In this document: positions 47,717 to 58,004 of the stretch, in pieces
Position numbering within the stretch: position 1 is the first letter of the stretch
Layout: each line of letters begins with the position of its first letter
NCBI RefSeq assembly: GCF_003710815.1
Contig: NZ_RHHP01000008.1
Location: forward strand, 1-64,000
Direction of reading: 5' to 3'
Source of the DNA: Brevibacillus centrosporus
GTDB taxonomy: Bacteria; Bacillota; Bacilli; Brevibacillales; Brevibacillaceae
DNA length: 64,000 nucleotides
Position numbers and translations under genes: made by a program
The notes under the pieces: generated by a model
What the model was told of the DNA's origin: nothing
What the model saw: only the letters and a program-made list of their open reading frames with translations
Database searches by the model: none

Positions 47717-47725
47717 ATTATAACA
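47717..47725 (-). promoter_or_regulatory. Putative extended -10 promoter of the BREX operon
   Basis: The minus strand reads TGTTATAAT, an extended -10 (TGnTATAAT), about 115 bases before the brxF start and just after the AddA-like stop codon. No good -35 box is seen. It would let brxF to brxHII be expressed separately from the AddAB-like pair. Confidence 0.4.
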
Positions 47726-47746
47726 AATTAGAGACAATCCTTGCTT

Positions 47747-50700
47747 TTATAGTATTACATACTCATTCCCATCCAAAAAATACAGTCCTATCTCTTTCAC
47801 ACGCAAACCAAATGCCCGCTCTAGCTCTTCCGCATACACCTCAACCTGTGGTCGATAGAAATCAACAAATGCCTGCTGTTGACCATCCTCGTACACATCC
47901 GTCTTAAAATCAACGATCACCCATCCGTCCTCTTCCTCAAACAAGTAGTCGATAACACCCTTTAGCAATACTATTTTCTCTGTCGCACCTTCTACGCCTA
48001 CATCCGTACGAACAGTCCTCAAGGGTAACTCATGAATTCTACGTTTTGCCATTAGAGAACGTCTCCATAGAGGATGCTCCGCTACCGCTTGCAGCATTTC
48101 CCGAACATCTGGAATCAAGTTGGCATCCATGCCTTCTTCTTCACCAATCATCCGAATTTGCGACTCTAGCTCATCTAACTTTTTGCCCGAACCAAGCAAT
48201 TCAACACAACGATGCACAGTGCTTCCAAACGCCATTCCTCTGCCTTTAGCTGGTCTAGGCGGTTGTTGCGCTCCGATTTTTGCTAATTCTGTCACGGAAG
48301 ACGTCTTGTACGTCGGCTGCGCCAGTCGGTTTCTCCATTCACGGCTCACCGCTTCATCTACTGCCTCGTCATGAACCTCTTCGTAATCAGAACGCAACAC
48401 GGGAGACACCTCAGGAACCTCTAACTCAACCCCTTCCCGGATACCACTCTCAAAACTACTCCAGGGATCAATCGCTGGTCGATCTGGGTATCTACTGATG
48501 ATCATCAGTTGCTTCGCACGGGTAGCCGCAACGTACAGCAACCTTTCCTTCTCTGCATTCAAGTACTGCCGCTCTTTTTCTGTGAGCTCTATCCAGCCGG
48601 GCGGGTGAGCAATCATTTCATCCTGAAATAGCTTTCTTCGCGTAATACTGAAATAGCCTCGAGCAGGATCATCTGATCGATCTACGTGCTCCGTAGCATC
48701 ATGGTCGGATTCCCCACATGGACAAGCCAAAAGGACCACAGGGGCTTCAAGCCCTTTTGCTTTATGGAGGTTCATAATACGGACAGCATCCTGTTGACCA
48801 GCAAACAAATCCCCTCCTTCGATCTTCGCTTCCTCCGCCATCTGCAGCAGACGTGAGCAAAGTTCAGGCCAGCTTGTTACGATACGGTTATCTTTTTGTA
48901 ACACATGCAAGAGCTTGATTAGTGTTCCTGCGCGTGCCCTACCGGTCGGTCGAACGGCAGCTAGTGGGATCATTCCCAGATCTTCCATGATGTGAATCAA
49001 AGCAGACAACGCTGGTAGCTCGCGGATAATACGCGCATATTCCTTGAGTTTTTCCAGTGCCTCGTATACTGGCGATGCCACCTCTGATACCTCGTCCGGA
49101 TCCGGCAGATAGGTATAGGAAATCGGAAACCCTTCAATCTTGTAGTGGAATAGCTCATTATCGCTGACGGAAAAAAACATTCCCTTCAGTACCGCAAGCA
49201 GGGCTATTCGATCTCCTGAGTCGTTCAGGCTACATGCCAGTAAAGAAAGAGCGCCTATTTCCTCATACATCGTGGTACTTCCCGTAGCGATAGAGGGGAC
49301 ACCATACTCCTCCAATTTTTCTGCATAGAGGTGGAGAAACTCTCTACGTTTCAAAAGAACCAGAAAATCACCGGGAGATGCGTCTCGCAGGACATAGTTT
49401 CCGTCAACTCCAGGTTGCTTCTCCTGAATTTTGAGTTGACCCTCACAAGCCCAAGCAATATATTGCGCTATTCGGTCCGCATCTGTCTCTGCAATTACCG
49501 CCTTACCCCCAGACATCTTCGCATGAGTGATCGTGTAAACCCCATGTAAGACCTCGCTCTTCGGGTTATCGTTTTTTGTCTCCATTCTTACAAATCCTGC
49601 TTGATGCTCCGTCTCACTTTCGGGAAACCGATTGGCAAATTCATCGTTCACAAACTGACCGATTGCATGAACGGAGCGGAAGTTTGTCGTAAGCTGAAGT
49701 ACATCACCGCATGACCTGATTTTGTTTTTTACCCAATTGTAGGTAGAAATATCTGCGCGGCGGAACCGGTAAATAGACTGCTTGGGATCGCCTACACCAA
49801 AAAGAGAGCCTGGTTTTGGTGTGGTACGTCGCCAATCTGATTCATTCGGATCCTCACCTGTCAGCAGAAACATAAGCTCAGCCTGTATCGGATCGGTATC
49901 CTGGAACTCATCGACAAACAGGCGCGTATATCTTTCAGCGAAATATCGCCTCACGTCTGTATGTTCGCGTAGTAAAGCTGTTGCTCGCATCAATAAATCC
50001 TGAAAATCAAGCAAACCCATTTCTCTGCGCCTGCGTGCACCGTACTCAACTGCTGGTCGTACGAAATCGATTAACTGTGGATACAAATATTCTCGCCACG
50101 CGCGTAGAAACGGGTACAAAACGCTGTTTTGCCACTCTTGAAACTGTGCTTTAAGCGCTTTAGCCATATCCTTGTTTGTCCACCTGTTTAAGGTTGCATC
50201 GACTTTCCGATCATATAACAGCGCCAGCTGCAAAACCCGCATATCGTCTTGAAGTCCGTGTAAAGCAACCATCCGAGACCCGTCTCGTACCAGCGATTGC
50301 AAGGCATCCCATCCCTGAGTCGGCTTCGTGGTCGGAATGTAGCGACTTGCTTCTTGCATCATTGGCGGCAGTGAAAGTCGGATCAGGTCAAAATCCGGTC
50401 TAGAAGTGGGAATCGACTCAATCTGAACATCTGTGTACTCGCACATCCGTCTGTAAACCTGACGCAAATCTTCTACGTTTACCTGAAGGGACAACAGCTC
50501 TGCTATACTTGCCTCCTGACCACTTTCGATCAATCCCATCAAGTATTCATCCCAACACTGATCACGCAACAGTGCGACTTCCTCTTCCTCTAATTCACGG
50601 AACATAGGATCAAGTCTGGCTTCAATCGGTCTTTCTCTCAACAGTCTGCCACAAAAAGAATGAATCGTTCCGATGTAACAACGGTCTATATCCTGTAACG

Positions 50701-50968
50701 CTTGTTGCAGCAATTGGCGTTGCGATTCTTGTGCAGTACGAATCTTTCGTTCCAGCTCTAATCTAAATCTACTCTTCAGTTCGTCTGCTGCTTTTCGTGT
50801 AAAAGTAATAGCTGCGATTTGCTCAGCCACTGCACTTCCAGTCTCAATCAAAGCGATCATTCTTCCGACCAATGATGTCGTCTTTCCGGAGCCCGCTCCC
50901 GCTTCTACTAAAAACGTCTGGTCTAGGGCATTTGCTATACGTTCTCTTGCTATCTGATCGTCATGCAA
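47747..50968 (-). CDS. AddA/RecB-like helicase-nuclease
   Basis: About 1073 residues: an UvrD-type superfamily 1 helicase with a RecB-type nuclease at the C-terminus. Motif I VEAGAGSGKTTSL, motif Ia ITFTRKAADELK, motif II VDEFQDTDPIQ, motif III GDPKQSIYRFRRAD, motif V IMNLHKAKGLEAPVV, motif VI YVAATRAK; the nuclease core reads GVIDYLFEEEDGWVIVDFKTD. It is shorter than housekeeping AddA (about 1240) and diverges in sequence, so I treat it as a defense-associated relative. The TTG at 50968 has GGAGG 8 bases upstream and overlaps the AddB-like stop. It probably forms a heterodimer with the AddB-like protein, resecting phage DNA ends. Confidence 0.85.
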   Translation of the reverse strand: MHDDQIARERIANALDQTFLVEAGAGSGKTTSLVGRMIALIETGSAVAEQIAAITFTRKAADELKSRFRLELERKIRTAQESQRQLLQQALQDIDRCYIGTIHSFCGRLLRERPIEARLDPMFRELEEEEVALLRDQCWDEYLMGLIESGQEASIAELLSLQVNVEDLRQVYRRMCEYTDVQIESIPTSRPDFDLIRLSLPPMMQEASRYIPTTKPTQGWDALQSLVRDGSRMVALHGLQDDMRVLQLALLYDRKVDATLNRWTNKDMAKALKAQFQEWQNSVLYPFLRAWREYLYPQLIDFVRPAVEYGARRRREMGLLDFQDLLMRATALLREHTDVRRYFAERYTRLFVDEFQDTDPIQAELMFLLTGEDPNESDWRRTTPKPGSLFGVGDPKQSIYRFRRADISTYNWVKNKIRSCGDVLQLTTNFRSVHAIGQFVNDEFANRFPESETEHQAGFVRMETKNDNPKSEVLHGVYTITHAKMSGGKAVIAETDADRIAQYIAWACEGQLKIQEKQPGVDGNYVLRDASPGDFLVLLKRREFLHLYAEKLEEYGVPSIATGSTTMYEEIGALSLLACSLNDSGDRIALLAVLKGMFFSVSDNELFHYKIEGFPISYTYLPDPDEVSEVASPVYEALEKLKEYARIIRELPALSALIHIMEDLGMIPLAAVRPTGRARAGTLIKLLHVLQKDNRIVTSWPELCSRLLQMAEEAKIEGGDLFAGQQDAVRIMNLHKAKGLEAPVVLLACPCGESDHDATEHVDRSDDPARGYFSITRRKLFQDEMIAHPPGWIELTEKERQYLNAEKERLLYVAATRAKQLMIISRYPDRPAIDPWSSFESGIREGVELEVPEVSPVLRSDYEEVHDEAVDEAVSREWRNRLAQPTYKTSSVTELAKIGAQQPPRPAKGRGMAFGSTVHRCVELLGSGKKLDELESQIRMIGEEEGMDANLIPDVREMLQAVAEHPLWRRSLMAKRRIHELPLRTVRTDVGVEGATEKIVLLKGVIDYLFEEEDGWVIVDFKTDVYEDGQQQAFVDFYRPQVEVYAEELERAFGLRVKEIGLYFLDGNEYVIL

Positions 50969-53870
50969 AACGCTCAACCTCCTTCAAACTGTGAAGTCGC
51001 GGGGCATTCTCTGCCAAATCCCATTTTTCCTTAGCTCGCTCCGATTCATTGCCGCAAAAGCTGCGGTAATCACAGTAAGTGCACCTTTTTGTCTCCTTAG
51101 TCGCTACATACGTTCCTGTTTCTATAGATGTCAACAGATGCTCGACCAACTCAGATAGTTCTGTTCTCCGGTTTTGAATACGAGAAACTTCTTCTGCCTT
51201 CCCTCGCTCTGTTGGAAAGTAATACGCTGCCTCTACCACATGTGCCTCTGTGTCGATTCCCGTTTCTCGCAGCCACTGCTCGACCGCTACTGCATAGATC
51301 GCATGCTGGAGCTGCGTACCCTGCGAGAAGTACTCATTCACGTCAAACTTGGAAGGACTTCCAGTCTTGTAATCGTATATTTTGTATGTGTGTGGCCCGA
51401 GCTCATCCACCCTATCAACAAATCCCTTCATCCTGATCACAAGACCGTTACCTAAGTTGACTTCCATCGGTTCGCCCTCTCTCGATAGCTCCAGCTCAAA
51501 ATAACGTGGCCGTCCGTTGCGCTGTTGTTCCATCTGGTAGAATATCGCTACATCTCTGCGAATAGATTCACATTCCTTCTGAAAAATATGGGGGCTAGGT
51601 GGCGGTACGAGAGTTTGGTATTCTCTAATTGTCTGCTCGGTGATTTCCTGGAGTCTGTGTTCATGATGGATAAGTGAAACACCACTAGGAGTAGACTCGG
51701 ACATCTCATCCAAATAGAGATAAAAGATGCGATGAAGCAATCTCCCCCTGCTTGCAGCATCCAACCAACGGGTACGGTCGAAACTCGTAGTATCTTTCAT
51801 TCGGACATTCAATACGGTAGAGAAGAAAAACTTCTTGGGACATTCGGCGTATCGCTCTAACTGTGTGACACTGAGATGCACCTCTGGATTATTCCGATAA
51901 CTGACAGAGAAGACGTCTGTTTGAATTATTCCCTCGTATTCAGATAATAAATTGTTGTCTACCTGTGATTTAGATCGTTCTAAACGAACTACAGAGCGAA
52001 AAGCCTGTTGCAGAGAAGGATAACCATTTTGTACAATCCCGTTATCTGTCAATCGATCCAGCCAACGGTCCGTCCCATCCAAAAGATATCCCCCATGTTT
52101 GCCAATGGAGAAGTAGCCTATCGTTTTTCCTAGGACGTGCTCGAGTCCTGTCATATCCATATGAAAATCACCTGATACGATCCGGGCGACCTGTAAGAGT
52201 TCGTAAGCTGGACTCATTTCCTTTTGGTCTGTTGGATCATAGCTGGTATAGCTAAATGTCACTGTTCCCGAGATCATACCAAGGCGCGCGGCACGTTCAC
52301 GATAGATATACTCCGCTTCCTCATTAGAAAGCAACAAGCCACCAATACGGCGACGTTCCTCATCTAATAGCACAGGGTCTTGTCGAAGTTCTGTGGACCA
52401 TGCATTATTACTCATGCCCATCATGAAAGTGTGATGCCTGCCCGATTGACCACCATCCTGAAGAGAAGAAATATGTAGTTTTCCAGAGCTAGGTCCTTCA
52501 TGATTGATACGGATGTTCTCCACCATTTCTTTCACATACCGCAGTGAACTTTCATTTGAAAGAGAATGAGGAGATACCATTTCCAGTAGTTGTGCGTGAT
52601 CATGGAGTGCATGAAGAACTTTATTGTCTATCTCACTGAATAGATTGCTACACCTTTTGAGAAAATCAATCAAAGCATGAAGAATCGTCAATGGAGTCCA
52701 CGATTCATCCTGTGAATCTGAAAGTTTTTCAAAGAGAGCCGTAACTATTTTTCCTAATAACTCATCCATTTCATCGGTTAACTCGTCGTCTGTGTGTGCT
52801 GTTGAGTTTTTCAGTATGAAATACCGCTCTCTTCCCCAACCGATTCCGCTTTTCTCCAATGCACGTATGAGATCAGACGTTGTAACTGACTCACCGAAGT
52901 GACGGAAGGACAGATAACCATGTCGCAGTCCCTTGAGAAGACAATCCACGTCATAGTTGGATTCCAGCCATTCGAGATACACAAGCGCCGCTTTCCCGGT
53001 CTTCGTGCAAGAGACAGGTAGCCCTTTGGAAAATGTACAGGGAATATCGAGTACCTGGCTTAACGTATAAATCGCTGTATAATAAGCTGCATAATCGGAA
53101 ACAATGATCTCCGTCTGGTCAAAGGGAATTTGCTGATGACAGATACGTCGGAATACTTCACGAATTTCGGCAAGGTTACCTGCAGCTCGAAATAAATGGA
53201 TGTGGTGACTGTCCATGTCTTCCAAAGACCTTGGGAAAGGAGGTGCCGGTCTCAGCACAACTAACTCGCTTCCTGCAATACGCCTTACCATTTCCAACTT
53301 TACTGGAGGTAGCCTATCAACATCCCGCATGATGAAGAGATCATGATGGACAGCATCATTTGATTCCGGCAGATAGTTCAATAATCCCGCAAAATCTGTG
53401 CAACGATTTTGCTTCAGCCATTCTTCATACATTTTAAGCAGTTCAATAATATAGATTCCTTTTTTGACGTTATCAAAAAGATTATGGGAAAGATCGTATG
53501 AGTGGATACCCGCTAATCTAAGATCCTCTATTGCCTGATGGAAGCTTTTTACGATACCCGGTGTCACCATTTCACCAGGAATATAGTCCTCCATTTGATT
53601 AGATAGACTGAGCATCAAGTTTTGCACGATCCAAAACGTTTGCTCGCTATTTAACAGTTGAAATCCTCGACTTATTAGCTCCAACTTGGTGCGTTTTACA
53701 ACAAGTGACTGTAATGTCTCCGTTTCTACTCCTAGCAGTGGGCCGCATTCTCTTGTTACTCGAGCTAACCATTGTTCGGCCTGATTGTGACTATCTGCGA
53801 GAAGAATCTTTCTTTGAAAAGGATCTCTTTGGCAAATTTCATACAGATCTACCAGCCATCTATGGTTCAT
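50961..53870 (-). CDS. AddB-like PD-(D/E)xK nuclease
   Basis: A 969-residue protein with the AddB plan: an inactivated helicase-like region, then a RecB-type nuclease with an iron-sulfur cluster. The cluster cysteines are the one in AECPKKFF and three in CTYCDYRSFC; the nuclease acidic residues are in KGFVDRVDE and YKIYDYKTG. There is no Walker A, and the protein is shorter than normal AddB (about 1160). It starts at the ATG at 53870, 8 bases after AAGGAG, and its stop overlaps the AddA-like start. The pair lies between a WYL regulator and BREX type 3. I treat it as a defense accessory, not as the housekeeping recombination enzyme. Confidence 0.8.
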   Translation of the reverse strand: MNHRWLVDLYEICQRDPFQRKILLADSHNQAEQWLARVTRECGPLLGVETETLQSLVVKRTKLELISRGFQLLNSEQTFWIVQNLMLSLSNQMEDYIPGEMVTPGIVKSFHQAIEDLRLAGIHSYDLSHNLFDNVKKGIYIIELLKMYEEWLKQNRCTDFAGLLNYLPESNDAVHHDLFIMRDVDRLPPVKLEMVRRIAGSELVVLRPAPPFPRSLEDMDSHHIHLFRAAGNLAEIREVFRRICHQQIPFDQTEIIVSDYAAYYTAIYTLSQVLDIPCTFSKGLPVSCTKTGKAALVYLEWLESNYDVDCLLKGLRHGYLSFRHFGESVTTSDLIRALEKSGIGWGRERYFILKNSTAHTDDELTDEMDELLGKIVTALFEKLSDSQDESWTPLTILHALIDFLKRCSNLFSEIDNKVLHALHDHAQLLEMVSPHSLSNESSLRYVKEMVENIRINHEGPSSGKLHISSLQDGGQSGRHHTFMMGMSNNAWSTELRQDPVLLDEERRRIGGLLLSNEEAEYIYRERAARLGMISGTVTFSYTSYDPTDQKEMSPAYELLQVARIVSGDFHMDMTGLEHVLGKTIGYFSIGKHGGYLLDGTDRWLDRLTDNGIVQNGYPSLQQAFRSVVRLERSKSQVDNNLLSEYEGIIQTDVFSVSYRNNPEVHLSVTQLERYAECPKKFFFSTVLNVRMKDTTSFDRTRWLDAASRGRLLHRIFYLYLDEMSESTPSGVSLIHHEHRLQEITEQTIREYQTLVPPPSPHIFQKECESIRRDVAIFYQMEQQRNGRPRYFELELSREGEPMEVNLGNGLVIRMKGFVDRVDELGPHTYKIYDYKTGSPSKFDVNEYFSQGTQLQHAIYAVAVEQWLRETGIDTEAHVVEAAYYFPTERGKAEEVSRIQNRRTELSELVEHLLTSIETGTYVATKETKRCTYCDYRSFCGNESERAKEKWDLAENAPRLHSLKEVERFA

Positions 53871-54456
53871 TGGACCCACTCCTTCCGACTCTTTCTGTAT
53901 TTCGAGGAAGTCTATCCATATCCTCCCTAATTCACATTTTATTTACTGATAACTTTTTTCTTGTATTTGAGGGGCCTTCTTTTAATTCGATTGGTTTTCT
54001 TTTTTTCGTGCGTCACTCATTTACACAAGCTTATGAACTCCAGAATTCCTAAGCATGTGATAAGTATCATCTGTCCTCTTAAGTCATCGAGTTCGTATCG
54101 CCAATAGGCTCGGTACAAATAAACTGCTGGGCTGCCCTTCCACTCCAAAAAACTCATCTCTATATTAGCTTTTCTGCGTAAAAGTTGTTTGAAAATCGTA
54201 ATATGCCGTATGGTCGTTACTTCCTATTTCATATAATGCTTGGAGGCATGTTTCGTTAGAATCAGAGTCAGAGTCAGATTCATCATTCACCTCGTTTAAA
54301 TATGACTTGATTCATGTTGTGGCATTCTCACTTGATCGTCCAATTCTACTAACTACATAATGCATCTGTGATCATGACATGAGCCTGTCAGCGAATATTT
54401 GTTCGTCTCAAAAAATAAAAAAAGAAGACCCTTTTCAAAGAGCCTTCGCACGTTAA
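53871..54456. other. Spacer upstream of the AddAB-like/BREX genes
   Basis: A 586-base AT-rich spacer without a credible gene. It should hold the promoter of the AddB-like gene and probably the operator of the neighbouring WYL regulator. A short tandem run, TCAGAGTCAGAGTCAGATTC, occurs near 54263-54283. The WYL-gene terminator lies at its right end. Confidence 0.4.
54424..54447 (-). terminator. Terminator of the WYL regulator
   Basis: On the minus strand GAAGGCTCTT and AAGGGTCTTC pair (two G-T pairs) around a short loop, followed by a long T-rich run, TTTTTTTATTTTTT. It lies 10 bases past the stop codon. Confidence 0.8.
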
Positions 54457-55407
54457 TTAATGATACATTTGTTTCCACTCATTTAATTGTTCCTTCAATG
54501 AAGAGCGAACGGACTGTGGTTCTAGAATTTCTGCTGCAGGTCCATATTGCAAAATCCATCTGATGAACTCTTTTTCGTTATTTACCGTGACTTCGAAAAT
54601 CATACTACCGTCTTTCTGATCTTTCATACGTGGATGGACAAACAGTTCCTCTTCTTTGATATAGCGAGCAACTGCTGCATTAAAACGCACTTTGAAAGTA
54701 ATATTCTTATCTCCCTGTTCAATCGACCATGTGTTTTTCAGATACTTCTTTATATTGAAGTCTCCTTTGTCAAATGACTGAGTTGTAGGATCAATCTTCA
54801 GAAAGCGGCTGATTCGAAACGTACGAATTTCTTTTTTCAAATGGCAATAACCAATCAAGTAGAACCGTTGATCACGTGGCACGAGGTAATAGGGATCAAT
54901 TTTACGCTCAGTGGTTGTATTACGGTATTGAGTATGATAAACGCTGTCGATTGTTCTTTCCTCTAAGATCGCTTGTATGATTGGCTGCAGGAAATTTTGG
55001 CTTTCTTGGCGATAAGCGGGTGTTCCCATCTGAATAATGCCAGCTATATCCTCAATAATTCTGTTTTGCTGTGATTTTTCCTTACGATGCGTTCCCATCA
55101 CTTTATCATATGCAGTCTCAAAGCCAGGCGGTAAATTATCGATATCTAATACGGAAGGTAACAATGAAAATGCTAGAGCTTCCTGTTCAGTGAAGTTAAG
55201 AGGGTACAAAAAAAACTTACCTAAAAAACGATACCCAGTGCCTCTACCTTCGTTGGTGACAGGTGCTATTAGGCTGAGAATATCCAGATCCCTATAAATG
55301 GTTCGGATATTCACGTCGCATTTCTGAGCTAGGTCAGTTGCGGAAATTCCGGGATTTGCTTGAATAGCGTTTATAATGTTAAAGATACGGATAACTTTAT
55401 CGATCAT
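54457..55407 (-). CDS. HTH-WYL transcriptional regulator (BrxR/CapW-like)
   Basis: A 316-residue regulator: an N-terminal winged helix (IRIFNIINAIQANPGISATDLAQ, CDVNIRTIYRDLDIL), then a WYL domain with DPYYLVPRDQRFYLIGYC and ISRFLKI, and a C-terminal WCX-like extension. WYL proteins next to BREX (BrxR) and CBASS (CapW) repress defense genes and are thought to sense nucleic acid or a nucleotide ligand. Here it sits between the pPIWI-RE module and the AddAB-like/BREX block, so it could control either. The start is the ATG at 55407, with GAGGGG upstream. It is monocistronic, with its own terminator. Confidence 0.85.
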   Translation of the reverse strand: MIDKVIRIFNIINAIQANPGISATDLAQKCDVNIRTIYRDLDILSLIAPVTNEGRGTGYRFLGKFFLYPLNFTEQEALAFSLLPSVLDIDNLPPGFETAYDKVMGTHRKEKSQQNRIIEDIAGIIQMGTPAYRQESQNFLQPIIQAILEERTIDSVYHTQYRNTTTERKIDPYYLVPRDQRFYLIGYCHLKKEIRTFRISRFLKIDPTTQSFDKGDFNIKKYLKNTWSIEQGDKNITFKVRFNAAVARYIKEEELFVHPRMKDQKDGSMIFEVTVNNEKEFIRWILQYGPAAEILEPQSVRSSLKEQLNEWKQMYH

Positions 55408-55526
55408 GGCAATTCCCCTCATTATTAGTAGCCAATTCAATAAAGTTTATATTTCGTCACTATCCAGTCCTTTCCTTCCTGCTCGTTGCCTATGTATCTT
55501 GTTCGCTATTAATGCGGAAACAATTT

Positions 55527-58004
55527 CTATTTTACCTCTACCATGCCTTCCTCTGACTCCACTTCCACTTCTTCATCAAACTCTGCATCGTAATCATAAT
55601 TGTCTTCATTACCGGTTATGTATTTTGATAAAGAGTTCAGGACACGCATCGTATGCGGAAGAATAGTGTGCTTATCATAAGTCAATCCTAATCGTCTTAA
55701 ATGATCCGCTAGAATTGCTAGGTCATCCATTTCATTTTTGTCCTTTGCTCCTAAGGGAATGTATTCAACAGCCCTTTGCTGAAGCAAAAGCTTCGACGGC
55801 GATAAAAACTTAGTTGCATCATTAGCAATTCCTTTCCAAGCACTTGGTCTTCCGCCCACACCATAGTACGCACCGATAGAATCTTTAAAAATTCCTGATG
55901 CCTTATTAAATTCATTCCATACATCATTAATAATAATCCGATACTGAGGGACATCGTCTGTTGCATTGATGCGAATAAACTTTAATCGAGATTCATTGTA
56001 CAGGCGTTCATTGATAACAGGAGTTCGATCCCATTGTATTTTGGTATTACCAATTGATCGCATCCAATTGTTCCTTAAGGTAGCATTCACCAATACAATT
56101 AGTTGTCCCTCACACCGATCTAATTCATTTTCGATCACTTTTGTGATAAATGCATCAAATACTTCACTGCTTCGATTTTCTTTACGTGGATTATCGAGGA
56201 ATTTGGAATCATCCATTTTCAGTGCTGCATCCTGTAAGGACATCCAAGAATTGTTGCCTAACATCTTTATACTTAGATCAGTACCGATTAATCTTGAAAT
56301 TGCAGGTAAATATTTATTGCCTGCTTTCAAGACAGTGATAGATAACAGCGTTCCAGGAATATTGATTTTATTGACATTATCACTGAGCAAACCGTAGTCA
56401 TTGAAGAGGTCCAATGTAGCATTAATAATTCGGGAAACATCCCCAGTCTCATCATCTGCTAATGGATAGATGAATTGAGTGAGACGTCCCGTTTTTTTCA
56501 TTCCTTCCCTGATGGCCTTCTTTGGATCAGTGCCCTCTCTCCATTTAACCTTTTCATCGATTTCTACGAGAGCTACGACCGGATTGTCCCGTCGTTCGGC
56601 ATTGAATAACTGCTTGGCAATCTGATTGATACGTTTGCTCTGTGCAAGTGATTTATCCTTGTATTTGTCTATCTCTAGTTCAGCGACAATTCCTTCGGGA
56701 ATGCAATGAACAAGTTCAACAATAACCTCTTTATCACAATTGAGCCTAAAGAGGGAATCAGAAAGTTTATCAAGGATAACAACGTACTCAATTGATTTTT
56801 GTGCTGTAGACAGCACTTCCTTGATCTTCTTAAACATTTTTTCAGAACTATAAATCTCGATAGTTAGTCTTTCTTCATTCGGAGTGACCATTGGAAAGCG
56901 ACTGTCATTCATACCTCGACGAGTAATGTCTGGGATCAGCTGAAGCTCCTTTGCACCAAAGCCTACTAATAGGCTTTTGATCAAGTTAAACAAGGCACTT
57001 TTTTCAGGGAGGCCAATTCCTGCTTTCACACTATTCCCTTTAAAAAGATTGTTATTTACGACATAAGCAGTAACATCGCCATTTCCTTCGTAATAGATCT
57101 TTGGATTTACGAGCAATAAATCAGAATCGAATGACTCCCCATTTATCACATCCCAGTACAACCCGTCCAAAGCGGTCTCCCAAGTAGTAAAGGAAGAGCT
57201 ACTTCCAGAATGCCTCTCAATTTTTAATTGGGAAAAAGATCTGTCTGTATTAGTTTCATATGGATTTTTTACTGAGACAAGTACTGAACAGGCATGACTT
57301 GATCTCATAAAACATTTTCCATCTTTTATTTGTTCATTCCTTAGATATCTTCTTGTTCCAAGTGAGACCGTTAATAAATATCGTCCAGCATCTCCTCCTC
57401 GAGTCTTCAAATCAAGCCGAATCACATAAGAAAACGGATCATGACGATGGGATTTTCGAATCGGACTAGAAATGCATTCATGCTTACCATTGAAAATAAC
57501 ATGATAGAATTTTAGTTCTGTACGCAGCTCATTTCCAAGATCAAGAAACTTTGGATCTTCACAAAACTTGATTGCAGCCATACCTGGAACCCATTGATAG
57601 TTATCTACGAATTCGTGGATATCACCGAAAGTACATGACACCCAAACAGGATGCGAATCCCTTACATCTTGAGGTAATTCAGAAATCGAATATCCTTTTA
57701 AGTGAGCCAGCCATCCAAGTGTCAGTTGTCTAATATAGAACTCCGAAATTATTTTTGTTGAAACTAGCCATGGCCGATCATGAAGCAGAACTTTGTTGTC
57801 AGAATAAACGCTGATTATTTCGGAAAATATGCTTCTCAGCTTCTTCCCTAGCGGTTCTACTTTATATGAAAGCTTATAACCTCCATTTATACGCTCTTTA
57901 TTAAAGAAATTACGCCAGCTTTCCGGCATTTTCATATAATAAATGGTTTCGTTATAAAACAATGATTCATCAATTTCCAGCATAAACAGCTCCATCATCT
58001 TCAT
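55527..58004 (-). CDS. pPIWI-RE protein
   Basis: An 825-residue protein that I recognise by context and by its general sequence as the pPIWI-RE (prokaryotic PIWI with conserved Arg/Glu) type, with a DUF3962-like N-terminal part and an RNase H-like PIWI C-terminal part. Conserved-looking segments are LLHDRPWLVS near residue 75, the DVINGESFDSDLLLVNP segment in the middle, and GVGGRPSAWKG at 715-725. The C-terminus is very acidic. Family members are predicted to bind nucleic acid guides or R-loops in a three-gene system with a DinG helicase and an REase, both present directly upstream. The ATG at 58004 follows GGGAGG and overlaps the helicase by 35 bases. Confidence 0.75.
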   Translation of the reverse strand: MKMMELFMLEIDESLFYNETIYYMKMPESWRNFFNKERINGGYKLSYKVEPLGKKLRSIFSEIISVYSDNKVLLHDRPWLVSTKIISEFYIRQLTLGWLAHLKGYSISELPQDVRDSHPVWVSCTFGDIHEFVDNYQWVPGMAAIKFCEDPKFLDLGNELRTELKFYHVIFNGKHECISSPIRKSHRHDPFSYVIRLDLKTRGGDAGRYLLTVSLGTRRYLRNEQIKDGKCFMRSSHACSVLVSVKNPYETNTDRSFSQLKIERHSGSSSSFTTWETALDGLYWDVINGESFDSDLLLVNPKIYYEGNGDVTAYVVNNNLFKGNSVKAGIGLPEKSALFNLIKSLLVGFGAKELQLIPDITRRGMNDSRFPMVTPNEERLTIEIYSSEKMFKKIKEVLSTAQKSIEYVVILDKLSDSLFRLNCDKEVIVELVHCIPEGIVAELEIDKYKDKSLAQSKRINQIAKQLFNAERRDNPVVALVEIDEKVKWREGTDPKKAIREGMKKTGRLTQFIYPLADDETGDVSRIINATLDLFNDYGLLSDNVNKINIPGTLLSITVLKAGNKYLPAISRLIGTDLSIKMLGNNSWMSLQDAALKMDDSKFLDNPRKENRSSEVFDAFITKVIENELDRCEGQLIVLVNATLRNNWMRSIGNTKIQWDRTPVINERLYNESRLKFIRINATDDVPQYRIIINDVWNEFNKASGIFKDSIGAYYGVGGRPSAWKGIANDATKFLSPSKLLLQQRAVEYIPLGAKDKNEMDDLAILADHLRRLGLTYDKHTILPHTMRVLNSLSKYITGNEDNYDYDAEFDEEVEVESEEGMVEVK

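Noticed and set aside
47747..53870. Housekeeping addAB operon
   Set aside because: Both proteins are clearly shorter than chromosomal AddA and AddB and lie between a WYL regulator and BREX genes; I call them AddAB-like and give no gene symbols.
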